The notes below the pieces were generated by a model. That model did no database searches. It had not been told where the DNA came from and saw only the letters and a program-made list of their open reading frames with translations. From Sphaerochaeta sp. UBA5849 (GTDB taxonomy: Bacteria > Spirochaetota > Spirochaetia > Sphaerochaetales > Sphaerochaetaceae), in the NCBI GenBank assembly GCA_002432715.1, contig DJGJ01000058.1, forward strand, positions 26,729-32,357: a DNA stretch of 5,629 nt. Direction: 5' to 3'. This document shows, in pieces, positions 1 through 5,562 of this stretch. Each line of letters starts with the position of its first letter. The first letter of the stretch is position 1. The translations under genes were made by a program, and so were the position numbers.

Positions 1-482
1 AGGTCTCCGACCAGTTTGTTCATGACGCTCTGGCTGATGTCGCGAATGGTGGTCTCCCTCGATTCGACGTTGAACATCCATTTTACCGGATCCTCAATCT
101 TGTACTGGACGATCCACTGCACATCAATGATGTTCAAATCACCGGTAAGCATCAAGGACTCATTGGTGTAGTCCGTATTGCCAAAGAACGGGCTGGCATT
201 GGTGGTTGTCCGATACCCGAAGGTCATGGTTTGCACGACCTGCGTAGGTACATTGTAGCTGGCTTCGATCCCCAGGGGAATCTTGGTCTGAAGGCCGGGA
301 CCTACGGTACGATTGTACTTGCCGAGGCGAAGCACAACCGCCTGTTCAGTCTGGTCGACGACAAAGAAACTGCTGAGAACCAACATGACGAGCACGATTG
401 CGACAATAATCCAGATAACCAGCTTCGGGCTGATATTGTTCACTTTTCGCGCAGGCCTCGGTGGTTGCTGCATGGTATCCAT
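1..482 (-). CDS. hflK: FtsH protease modulator HflK, N-terminal part (cut by window edge)
   Basis: This encodes HflK, the SPFH/band-7 membrane protein that with HflC forms a large complex around the FtsH AAA protease and tunes its access to membrane substrates. About 160 residues are visible; the rest lies beyond base 1. A short proline- and arginine-rich cytoplasmic N-terminus is followed by one membrane segment at about residues 21-42 (LVIWIIVAIVLVMLVL). The SPFH domain then begins, with the hallmark segments EQAVVLRLGKYNRTVGPGL (46-64) and MLTGDLNIIDVQWIVQYKI (111-129). The ATG at 482 is chosen because AGGAG (complement of 488-492) sits 5 nt upstream; a second ATG at 473 has no fitting site. 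The gene is divergent from metG, and hflC would be expected downstream, outside the window. Identification rests on these conserved blocks and is strong; partner and function are family knowledge. Confidence 0.95.
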   Translation of the reverse strand, partial: MDTMQQPPRPARKVNNISPKLVIWIIVAIVLVMLVLSSFFVVDQTEQAVVLRLGKYNRTVGPGLQTKIPLGIEASYNVPTQVVQTMTFGYRTTTNASPFFGNTDYTNESLMLTGDLNIIDVQWIVQYKIEDPVKWMFNVESRETTIRDISQSVMNKLVGD

Positions 483-510
483 AATAACTCCTGTTGGTGC
501 CGTAGCACTC

Positions 511-536
511 TACCAATGTACCCGCTCAGCTTGGTA
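511..536. repeat. Inverted repeat TACCAA-N14-TTGGTA over the hflK promoter
   Basis: Perfect 6-bp arms at 511-516 and 531-536 have centres 20 bp apart, about two helical turns. The repeat covers the hflK -10 box and most of the spacer. That geometry would suit a dimeric regulator, but no regulator is identified and short arms like these can occur by chance. Confidence 0.3.
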
Positions 537-543
537 TCGTCAA
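515..543 (-). promoter_or_regulatory. Probable sigma70-type promoter of hflK
   Basis: On the minus strand TTGACG (complement of 538-543) and TACATT (complement of 515-520) are separated by exactly 17 bp. Transcription would start near 508, leaving a leader of about 26 nt that contains the hflK ribosome binding site. The -35 matches consensus at 5 of 6 positions and the -10 at 4 of 6. Confidence 0.65.
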
Positions 544-594
544 GGTCGCAATCTTGGCGACAATGTCCGGTTTGCCATTGAAATAAACGCTTTT

Positions 595-599
595 GAAGG
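595..599 (+). promoter_or_regulatory. Ribosome binding site GAAGG that sets the metG start
   Basis: GAAGG lies 5 nt before the ATG at 605, 2 nt before the ATG at 602 and 14 nt before the ATG at 614. Usual spacing favours 605, with 602 the second choice. The TTG at 593 lies upstream of the site and has nothing suitable in front of it. Confidence 0.55.
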
Positions 600-604
600 C
601 TATG

Positions 605-2833
605 ATGTCCCCTATGAAAAAGAGACTCGTAACCAGCGCACTCCCCTATGTGAATAATATCCCGCATCTGGGCAACTTGACCCAAGTGCTCTCAGCGGAT
701 GTATTTGCCCGTTTCTGCCGCTCAAAAGGGTATGAAACCTTGTATATCTGCGGTACTGATGAGTACGGTACGGCCACCGAGACCCGCGCCTTGAAAGAAG
801 GGGTGACCCCCCAGGAACTTTGCGATAGGTATCATGCAATTCACCGCGATATTTATGCATGGTTCACTATCGGCTTCGATTATTTCGGCAGAACGAGCAC
901 CCAGGAACAAAAGCGGATAGTCCAGGATATTTTTACCAAAGTGGATGAGGCCGGCTATATCAGCGAGCATGAGCTTGAGCAGCTGTATTGTCCCTCATGC
1001 CAGCGCTTCCTTGCCGACCGCTTCGTTGAAGGTACCTGCCCCCACTGTCATTTTGAAGGGGCCAGGGGAGACCAGTGCGACAGTTGCCAGACCCTGCTCG
1101 ATCCGGTTGAATTGATCAACCCGCGCTGCGGCGTGTGCGGCACCCGCCCGGTTCCCAGGAAAACCAAGCACCTGTACATCGATCTTCCCAAAGCGCTTCC
1201 CCTTTTGGAGGGATGGATGGAGAAGGCGAGTAAAGAGGGTTTTTGGGCGAACAATGCCATCCAGGTCACCAAGTCATGGATTCGCGACGGCCTGAAGGAG
1301 CGCTGCATCACCCGCGACTTGAAGTGGGGCATCCCCGTTCCCAAACCCGGCTATGAGGACAAGGTTTTCTATGTCTGGTTCGATGCTCCCATCGGCTACG
1401 TCTCCATCACCGCCAGTGCAACGCAGGATTGGAAACGATGGTGGCAGGATCCCGAGAACACCGAGTTATTCCAGTTCATCGGCAAAGACAATATTCCCTT
1501 CCATACGGTGATTTTCCCCTCCTGCCAGCTGGCAACCGGCGAGAATTGGACCATGCTGCATCATATGAGCAGCACCGAATATCTGAACTACGAGGGAGGG
1601 AAGTTCAGCAAGAGCCATGGTATCGGCATATTCGGCAACGATGTGCAGGACACCGGCATCCCGGCTGATGTCTGGCGCTTCTATCTGTTTTATAATCGTC
1701 CAGAAAAGAGCGATGTCACCTTTACCTGGGCCGATTTCCAGGAGAAGGTAAACGGGGAGCTCATCGGCAATCTTTCGAACCTCGTCAACCGCACCCTCAC
1801 GTTCGTCCAGCGGTTCTACCCCGATCCCTCCTCCTTGCTCGCTGCTTCCATTGATGAAGGATTATGGGAACAGGTCTTGGGCAAGGAAGCCGAAATCGAC
1901 GGGCTTTTGGAGCGTGCTGAAGAGCGGGAAGGCCTGCGTCAGATATTCGCCCTCTCCTCGATCGGCAACAAGGCCTTCCAGGACGGCGAGCCTTGGAAGC
2001 TGAGAAGCAGCGATCCCGCCAAGGCCGAGCGCCTGCTCAAAACGTTGCTGTATCTCATCAGGGATTTGGGGATCATGGTTGAGCCGTACATGCCGACCAC
2101 GAGCAGCCGTATTCTTGCTTTCCTGGGATCAGAGAAAGCCCGATGGACCGACTTGGGTAGCGTGGAAGGAATCGAGCATCTCAATCAACCTGAATTGCTG
2201 TTCACCAAACTGGAGGATGATCGGATTGAAAGCTTGAGAAATCGGTTCAGCGGTTCTCAGGAAGAGCGAAAATTGAAGGAACAAACCAGCAGGATGGAGA
2301 AGGAAATGGATCACACAGAAGACCAGGTCAGCCTGGCAGAGCAGTTCGCCAAGAGAGTCATTCTCAAGGTTGCCAAGATTACCAATGTTGAAAAGCACCC
2401 GCAGGGGGATAAGTTGTATATCCTCACCCTCGATATGAAGGAAGAGGAGAGCAGGACAATTGTCAGCTCGATTGTTCCTTACTACACGGCAGACCAGTTG
2501 CAAAACCAGCATATAGTGGTGGTCAGCAACCTCAAGCCTGCCAATTTCAGGGGTGTGAAGAGTTATGGAATGCTGCTTGCAGCCAGTGATCCCAAGGCCG
2601 AGGAGCACACCACCTGTGAGGTGTTGTTTGCACCACAGTTCGAAGTGGGTACCATGCTCACCCCTGAAGGTTTTGAGGCTCCGAAGGAGGCTCTGCCCTA
2701 TGTGAAGGCCGACCATTTTTTCTCCATGCCCATCGTTACCGAGGCAGGAGTGGTGAAAATCGATGGCAAGCCGATCGGAAAGGATGGAGTGTATCTTACC
2801 TCCAAGCAGTATCTGGATGGTCCGGTAGGTTGA
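605..2833 (+). CDS. metG: Methionyl-tRNA synthetase with C-terminal tRNA-binding domain
   Basis: This cytoplasmic class Ia enzyme charges tRNA-Met with methionine using ATP, serving both initiator and elongator tRNAs. With the ATG at 605 it has 742 residues. The Rossmann catalytic domain starts at once, with the HIGH-type motif HLGN at 21-24. A zinc-binding connective insert carries four Cys-X2-Cys knuckles (C129/132, C145/148, C158/161, C175/178), the two-zinc type. The KMSKS-type loop reads KFSKS at 333-337. The alpha-helical anticodon-binding domain covers about 380-540 and includes SNLVNRTLTF (391-400) and GEPWKL (461-466). A charged linker (about 540-578) leads to a Trbp111/EMAP-II-type OB fold at about 579-690. 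A further 50-residue tail follows, which E. coli MetRS lacks. The start is uncertain by one codon. No clear promoter is visible upstream. The stop is 75 bp before the next gene on the same strand, so co-transcription is possible. Confidence 0.97.
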   Translation: MSPMKKRLVTSALPYVNNIPHLGNLTQVLSADVFARFCRSKGYETLYICGTDEYGTATETRALKEGVTPQELCDRYHAIHRDIYAWFTIGFDYFGRTSTQEQKRIVQDIFTKVDEAGYISEHELEQLYCPSCQRFLADRFVEGTCPHCHFEGARGDQCDSCQTLLDPVELINPRCGVCGTRPVPRKTKHLYIDLPKALPLLEGWMEKASKEGFWANNAIQVTKSWIRDGLKERCITRDLKWGIPVPKPGYEDKVFYVWFDAPIGYVSITASATQDWKRWWQDPENTELFQFIGKDNIPFHTVIFPSCQLATGENWTMLHHMSSTEYLNYEGGKFSKSHGIGIFGNDVQDTGIPADVWRFYLFYNRPEKSDVTFTWADFQEKVNGELIGNLSNLVNRTLTFVQRFYPDPSSLLAASIDEGLWEQVLGKEAEIDGLLERAEEREGLRQIFALSSIGNKAFQDGEPWKLRSSDPAKAERLLKTLLYLIRDLGIMVEPYMPTTSSRILAFLGSEKARWTDLGSVEGIEHLNQPELLFTKLEDDRIESLRNRFSGSQEERKLKEQTSRMEKEMDHTEDQVSLAEQFAKRVILKVAKITNVEKHPQGDKLYILTLDMKEEESRTIVSSIVPYYTADQLQNQHIVVVSNLKPANFRGVKSYGMLLAASDPKAEEHTTCEVLFAPQFEVGTMLTPEGFEAPKEALPYVKADHFFSMPIVTEAGVVKIDGKPIGKDGVYLTSKQYLDGPVG

Positions 2834-2850
2834 TGGCCTAGAGGAATTTC

Positions 2851-2892
2851 ATGGACTGTATGGGGGCCGTGGGGGCCCCCGTTGTTTCATAA
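2851..2892 (+). CDS. Possible 13-codon leader ORF before the FemABX gene
   Basis: An ATG at 2851 has GAGGA (2841-2845) 5 nt upstream and opens a 13-residue frame, MDCMGAVGAPVVS, ending with TAA at 2890-2892. It overlaps the G/C hairpin and stops 16 nt before the FemABX start, just ahead of that gene's ribosome binding site. The residues Gly, Ala and Pro follow largely from the G/C repeat, so composition alone proves nothing. It could be a translated leader that couples or attenuates the downstream gene, or a chance frame. Confidence 0.25.
   Translation: MDCMGAVGAPVVS
2860..2888 (+). terminator. G/C-only hairpin between metG and the FemABX gene, weak terminator or attenuator
   Basis: GGGGGCC (2862-2868) pairs perfectly with GGCCCCC (2874-2880) around a 5-nt loop. 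The stem can be extended by a wobble pair and an A-U pair. The following bases, GTTGTTTC, are a poor U-tract, so termination would be partial at best. Because it sits between two same-strand genes, it could reduce read-through from metG or regulate the gene after it. Confidence 0.4.
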
Positions 2893-2896
2893 GGGG

Positions 2897-2903
2897 AAGG
2901 TGG
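2897..2903 (+). promoter_or_regulatory. Ribosome binding site AAGGTGG that sets the FemABX gene start
   Basis: AAGGTGG ends 5 nt before the ATG at 2909. The alternative in-frame TTG at 2882 lies inside the hairpin's 3' flank and has no comparable site upstream, so the longer version with nine extra residues is not supported. The same AGGTGG core precedes murD. Confidence 0.6.
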
Positions 2904-2908
2904 AAGCG

Positions 2909-3943
2909 ATGGTTGTCCGGTCGATTGATTACAAGAAATTTGTTTGTGCCGGATCGGTGATGCAGAGCAGTTACTGGGCTGCCGTCAAGCATGGGACCGG
3001 TTGGAAGCCGTATGCCTTTGAGGTTGAGGACGAAGAGAGGCAGTTTTCTCTCCTGGTCCTTGTCAAGCAGGTGCTGCCGTTCTGGCAACTGGCGTATATA
3101 CCGTTTGCCCCTGAGCAATCCTCTCAAACAGGAGAGCTTCTCAAGCAGCTTGCAAAAGCCCTGCGCAAGAAGCTTCCCTCCTCTGTCTTTGCGTTACGCT
3201 ACGACCTCCCCTTCGATGAAGTCAACGATCAGAATGTCATGCTCTACAACGGCCCCCGCTTCAGAACCTGCAGGGAAAGTGTCCAGCCTGAAGGGACTGT
3301 GCGCATCGATCTGCATTGGGGGTATCAAGCGGTGACGAAGGGGTATCGCGACAGAGCAAAACGGGCCCTTCGAAAAGCCAGCCAGGTTTTTGAGGTGGGC
3401 CTCTGGGGCGGCGATGGTGCCTCGTTCAAGCGTTGGTACGAAATCTATCTGGAAACTGCCAAGCGTGACGGGTTCTCCCCACGGTCGGAAAAATATATCA
3501 AAGCGCTCTTGTCCCTGGATGGCAAGGTGGCCGGCGATGTGGAGTGCAAACTCCTGCTTGCTGCAGAAAAACGCAAGATAGTGGGTGGCATCATCGTGCT
3601 GTTTTCCAAATTCGAGGCTGTCTATCTCTACGGGGCTTCCCTGCGCTTCGACTCTCTCTCTTGTGCTCATGTGTTGCAGGATTATGCAATCAGGATGGCT
3701 TGTGAGAAAGGTTGCGCAATCTATGACTTGTACGGCATTCCCGGTCCCAAGGGAAGGGGAAGCCATTTGGCGGGTTTGGAGGTGTTCAAGCTCTCCTTCG
3801 GCGGCCAGGCGTATTATCGTACTCCTTCAACCGATTATGTCTATGCATTCATACCTTGGAAAATCTATGCTGTTTCGGAGTACATCAGATATCATTTGAA
3901 GCGGCGGGTCAAGCCTCAAGAAGGAGTCCAACCAAATTCTTGA
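2909..3943 (+). CDS. FemABX-family peptidoglycan branching aminoacyltransferase
   Basis: Members of this family use aminoacyl-tRNA to attach an amino acid (Gly, Ala or Ser) to the side-chain amine of the diamino acid in the peptidoglycan stem peptide, acting at the cytoplasmic membrane face on lipid-linked or nucleotide precursors. The protein has 344 residues, normal for single-enzyme FemX types. It is a double GNAT fold. The first half contains LAYIPFAPE (61-69). The second begins near TVRIDLHWGYQAV (130-142), followed by a basic stretch YRDRAKRALRKA (146-157) and WYEIYLETAKRDGF (177-189). It ends with YDLYGIPGP (272-280) and LEVFKLSFGG (290-299), the strongest family signature. No signal peptide or membrane segment is seen. 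The amino acid transferred cannot be read from sequence; known spirochaetes have ornithine in their peptidoglycan, in Borrelia and Treponema with attached glycine, which makes Gly plausible. The last 11 codons overlap murD in antisense. Confidence 0.9.
   Translation: MVVRSIDYKKFVCAGSVMQSSYWAAVKHGTGWKPYAFEVEDEERQFSLLVLVKQVLPFWQLAYIPFAPEQSSQTGELLKQLAKALRKKLPSSVFALRYDLPFDEVNDQNVMLYNGPRFRTCRESVQPEGTVRIDLHWGYQAVTKGYRDRAKRALRKASQVFEVGLWGGDGASFKRWYEIYLETAKRDGFSPRSEKYIKALLSLDGKVAGDVECKLLLAAEKRKIVGGIIVLFSKFEAVYLYGASLRFDSLSCAHVLQDYAIRMACEKGCAIYDLYGIPGPKGRGSHLAGLEVFKLSFGGQAYYRTPSTDYVYAFIPWKIYAVSEYIRYHLKRRVKPQEGVQPNS
3909..3943. other. Convergent overlap of the FemABX gene and murD coding ends
   Basis: The minus-strand murD stop (TGA, complement of 3909-3911) lies inside the plus-strand gene, whose own TGA is at 3941-3943. 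Each gene therefore encodes its last residues on opposite strands of the same 35 bp. On the murD side this includes the end of the family-typical RGNQF...LV C-terminus. On the FemABX side it is a variable hydrophilic tail. An inverted repeat TCAAGAA (3916-3922) / TTCTTGA (3937-3943) with a 14-nt loop lies within it, but without U-tracts. Confidence 0.9.
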
Positions 3944-5234
3944 ACTGGTTGCCTCGGTCGAACTCATTGGCAAAGAGTTCAAAGGAAGCGCAACCAGGTG
4001 AGAGCAGGATTGCCTGAGGCAGATCCGGGAGCTCGTACTGTTTTGCTTGGGCGGCATCGAAACTTGCCTGCAAAGCGTCCCCCATGGCCTTGAATGGACC
4101 CATGTACGCAATTCCGTGCATCTGCAGAAGAGGCAGCAGCTTGTTTTGTGTGAAGCTGCCATCCAGAAGGGAAATGCTGCTTGCTTGCTTCACCTCTTGC
4201 AGCATGGCATCGGCTTTCAGGTTCTTGTCCGTCCCTCCGCAGATCAAGTGTACTGCCATCGAGCTGAATTTCGCATACGAGAAATGCACTGCCTCCGGTA
4301 TGGTTGCAGCGCTGTCATTGACAAACAGGATGGAGCCGAGCGTTCCAACCTGCTCGATGCGGTGAGGCACTCCCTGAAAGCTCTCCAGTGCCTTGAGGAT
4401 GCTCTTGTATTTGAGACCCAACGCCAACAGGATCGCATAGGCGCTCTGCAGATGGGGTTGCTGTTCCAGTTCTTTCGGGCAGGATCGGTCGATGCCCCTG
4501 ATGTGCCGGCGGTCGAGTTTTGTCTGCATCTGAATCCGCTTCATCATGACATCGGGGACCACTGCGGTGTGAATGTTTGGTGTGAACAGCTCGAGTTTGT
4601 CCTCAAGGTACTGTTCGATGGATTCGTAGGAGTTGAGGTGGTCGGGATAAAAATTGGTAAGCGCGCAAACCTCCATGATGGGAAGCTGCCCATGCAGGGA
4701 TTGTACAGAGTCCCTGATTTGCCAGGAGGAGAATTCTACAACCAGAAAATCGGGAAGCCTTCGTCCTTGTTCGTGCCGTCGTTCCCACTCCCTGAGTACG
4801 GTAAATGCGCTGATGCCCATATTGCCGCACTGCATCGCTTCATATCCGAGGGATGTCAAGACATGCGCTACAGCAGCACTGGTGGTGGTTTTTCCCTTTG
4901 TCCCGGTTATCCCGATGATTTTTACCTGTTCACACCAAGGCGAAGAGAAGAGCCAGGCAAAGTCGTTGACCACCATCCTGGCATGGGCAAGCATCGGATG
5001 ATTGGGTGGGATGGCGGGATTCTTGACAACGATGTCCGCCCAGAGGAAATCTTCACTCCGATGTGTTCCCGATATGCATGAGGCGCCGCGAAGCGTGAGC
5101 GACTCCATCTCGGAGCCCAAGTCGCAAGCTCCCTTCAGGTCTGTTATCCTCACTTCATCGCCATGGTCGAGAAAATAGGACGCAGCAGCATAACCTCCAC
5201 CATGCATCCCCAGTCCGAAGATGAGAACCTTCAT
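3909..5234 (-). CDS. murD: UDP-N-acetylmuramoyl-L-alanine--D-glutamate ligase
   Basis: MurD adds glutamate to UDP-MurNAc-L-Ala with ATP hydrolysis, the second amino-acid step of cytoplasmic peptidoglycan precursor synthesis. The 441-residue length matches the family. The N-terminal UDP-binding Rossmann domain starts with GLGMHGGG (7-14) and has VKNPAIP (70-76). The central ATPase domain has the P-loop GITGTKGKTTT (108-118), EFSSWQI (167-173), the metal-binding NFYPDHL (194-200) and a lysine at 213 in the place of the carbamylated lysine. The C-terminal domain has PHRIE (290-294), NDSAAT (306-311), GGTDK (333-337) and SPGCASFELF (412-421). The ATG at 5234 begins directly at the Rossmann fold and has a strong ribosome binding site. 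An in-frame ATG at 5408 would add 58 residues unlike any Mur ligase and would start upstream of the promoter. The E. coli motif NDSKAT is NDSAAT here, a lysine lost. Use of L-Glu, as in MurD2, cannot be excluded. Confidence 0.96.
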   Translation of the reverse strand: MKVLIFGLGMHGGGYAAASYFLDHGDEVRITDLKGACDLGSEMESLTLRGASCISGTHRSEDFLWADIVVKNPAIPPNHPMLAHARMVVNDFAWLFSSPWCEQVKIIGITGTKGKTTTSAAVAHVLTSLGYEAMQCGNMGISAFTVLREWERRHEQGRRLPDFLVVEFSSWQIRDSVQSLHGQLPIMEVCALTNFYPDHLNSYESIEQYLEDKLELFTPNIHTAVVPDVMMKRIQMQTKLDRRHIRGIDRSCPKELEQQPHLQSAYAILLALGLKYKSILKALESFQGVPHRIEQVGTLGSILFVNDSAATIPEAVHFSYAKFSSMAVHLICGGTDKNLKADAMLQEVKQASSISLLDGSFTQNKLLPLLQMHGIAYMGPFKAMGDALQASFDAAQAKQYELPDLPQAILLSPGCASFELFANEFDRGNQFKNLVGLLLEA

Positions 5235-5238
5235 ACAA

Positions 5239-5247
5239 CCTCCACCT
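5239..5247 (-). promoter_or_regulatory. Ribosome binding site of murD
   Basis: Read on the minus strand, AGGTGGAGG precedes the ATG at 5234, with 4 nt after the GGAGG and 7 nt after the AGGTGG. This decides for the 441-residue protein over the longer open frame. Confidence 0.8.
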
Positions 5248-5253
5248 AGCTCT

Positions 5254-5282
5254 ATAGTAGAAAGAAAGTGGGAACAGAGCAA
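5254..5282 (-). promoter_or_regulatory. Probable sigma70-type promoter of murD
   Basis: On the minus strand TTGCTC (complement of 5277-5282) and TACTAT (complement of 5254-5259) are separated by 17 bp. Transcription would start near 5247, so the leader is only about a dozen nucleotides and consists almost entirely of the ribosome binding site. The promoter also places the spurious ATG at 5408 outside the transcript. Confidence 0.55.
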
Positions 5283-5340
5283 GACGAATCCGTGCAATTT
5301 ACAATGGAAATCGTGTTCGGAGATTTTGTGCTCATCCCCC

Positions 5341-5369
5341 TTGACCTTGGTTTGGTATACTCGCATAAT
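5341..5369 (+). promoter_or_regulatory. Probable sigma70-type promoter of the bS22-like gene
   Basis: TTGACC (5341-5346) and CATAAT (5364-5369) lie 17 bp apart, each 5 of 6 to consensus. A start near 5376 would leave a leader of about 65 nt. This is the best promoter match in the window, fitting a highly expressed ribosomal protein. It is divergent from the murD promoter, with the two -35 boxes 58 bp apart. Confidence 0.7.
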
Positions 5370-5427
5370 AGTACGGTAATTACAAAACCACCCTGATTCG
5401 GTTGACACTGAAAAAAAATCGGATGGT

Positions 5428-5433
5428 AAGGAG
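5428..5433 (+). promoter_or_regulatory. Ribosome binding site AAGGAG that sets the bS22-like GTG start
   Basis: AAGGAG is followed by 7 nt and then GTG at 5441, ideal spacing. An in-frame ATG at 5423 lies upstream of this site and would add six residues not expected in the family, whose members typically begin Met-Pro. Confidence 0.8.
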
Positions 5434-5440
5434 CTCTACA

Positions 5441-5530
5441 GTGCCTTGTGGAAGAAAAAGAAAAAAGCATAAGATTGCTACTCATAAGAGAAAGAAAAAG
5501 CTCAGAAAAAATAGACATAAGAATAAATAG
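5441..5530 (+). CDS. bS22-like small ribosomal protein (AURKAIP1/COX24 domain type), 29 residues
   Basis: This tiny gene encodes a 29-residue protein with 11 lysines, 5 arginines and 3 histidines. It begins Met-Pro-Cys-Gly-Arg and contains the segment KIATHKRKKKLRKNRHK (11-27). That pattern is the AURKAIP1/COX24 C-terminal motif, found in mitochondrial small-subunit protein mS38, in actinobacterial bS22 and in short annotated Bacteroidetes proteins. Members bind rRNA in the small ribosomal subunit, so the product should sit on the 30S. From memory, a bS22 protein missing from annotation was also seen in the Borrelia burgdorferi ribosome structure. The GTG start is supported by AAGGAG at ideal spacing, a good promoter and a terminator just downstream, so it appears to be a one-gene transcript. 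All five arginines use AGA, unlike the CGC-rich use in neighbours. It is too short for usual gene callers. The main alternative, a chance A-rich frame, is unlikely given the motif. Confidence 0.87.
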   Translation: MPCGRKRKKHKIATHKRKKKLRKNRHKNK

Positions 5531-5551
5531 TTTTTTCTGGTAATCTTTAGC

Positions 5552-5561
5552 TTGGTACCAA
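5552..5561. repeat. Perfect 10-bp palindrome TTGGTACCAA
   Basis: This palindrome lies between the bS22-like stop codon and the terminator stem. It contains the same TTGGTA element as the inverted repeat in the hflK promoter. It may be a protein site or chance; no function is assigned. Confidence 0.3.
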
Positions 5562-5562
5562 A

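Noticed and set aside
545..561. Inverted repeat GTCGC-N7-GCGAC in the hflK/metG intergenic region
   Set aside because: Five-base arms with a 7-nt loop are common by chance, there is no U-tract, and no promoter element for metG aligns with it.
483..604. T-box or S-box type methionine riboswitch in front of metG
   Set aside because: Only 122 bp separate hflK and metG, part of which is the hflK promoter; no T-box sequence, specifier stem or terminator/antiterminator pair is visible.
231..657. Overlapping plus-strand frames in the first 660 bases
   Set aside because: This DNA encodes HflK on the minus strand, with a membrane segment and SPFH motifs; the plus-strand frames cross its promoter and have low-complexity, unrecognisable products.
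2129..2716. 195-codon open frame on the minus strand opposite metG
   Set aside because: It lies wholly inside the conserved anticodon-binding and OB domains of metG and has no recognisable protein features.
3194..3766. 190-codon open frame on the minus strand opposite the FemABX gene
   Set aside because: Antisense shadow of a gene with clear family motifs; no domain seen.
4047..5081. 344-codon open frame on the plus strand opposite murD
   Set aside because: It is the antisense shadow of murD, starts at a TTG without a fitting ribosome binding site, and has no recognisable domain, whereas murD on the other strand shows every family motif.
5402..5407. Perfect TTGACA as a second promoter for the bS22-like gene
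   Set aside because: No acceptable -10 box lies 16-18 bp downstream, and a start there would fall at or after the ribosome binding site.
5235..5408. 58-residue N-terminal extension of MurD from an ATG at 5408
   Set aside because: The extension does not resemble Mur ligases, lies upstream of the murD promoter, and overlaps the promoter of the divergent gene; the ATG at 5234 has a strong ribosome binding site and begins at the Rossmann fold.
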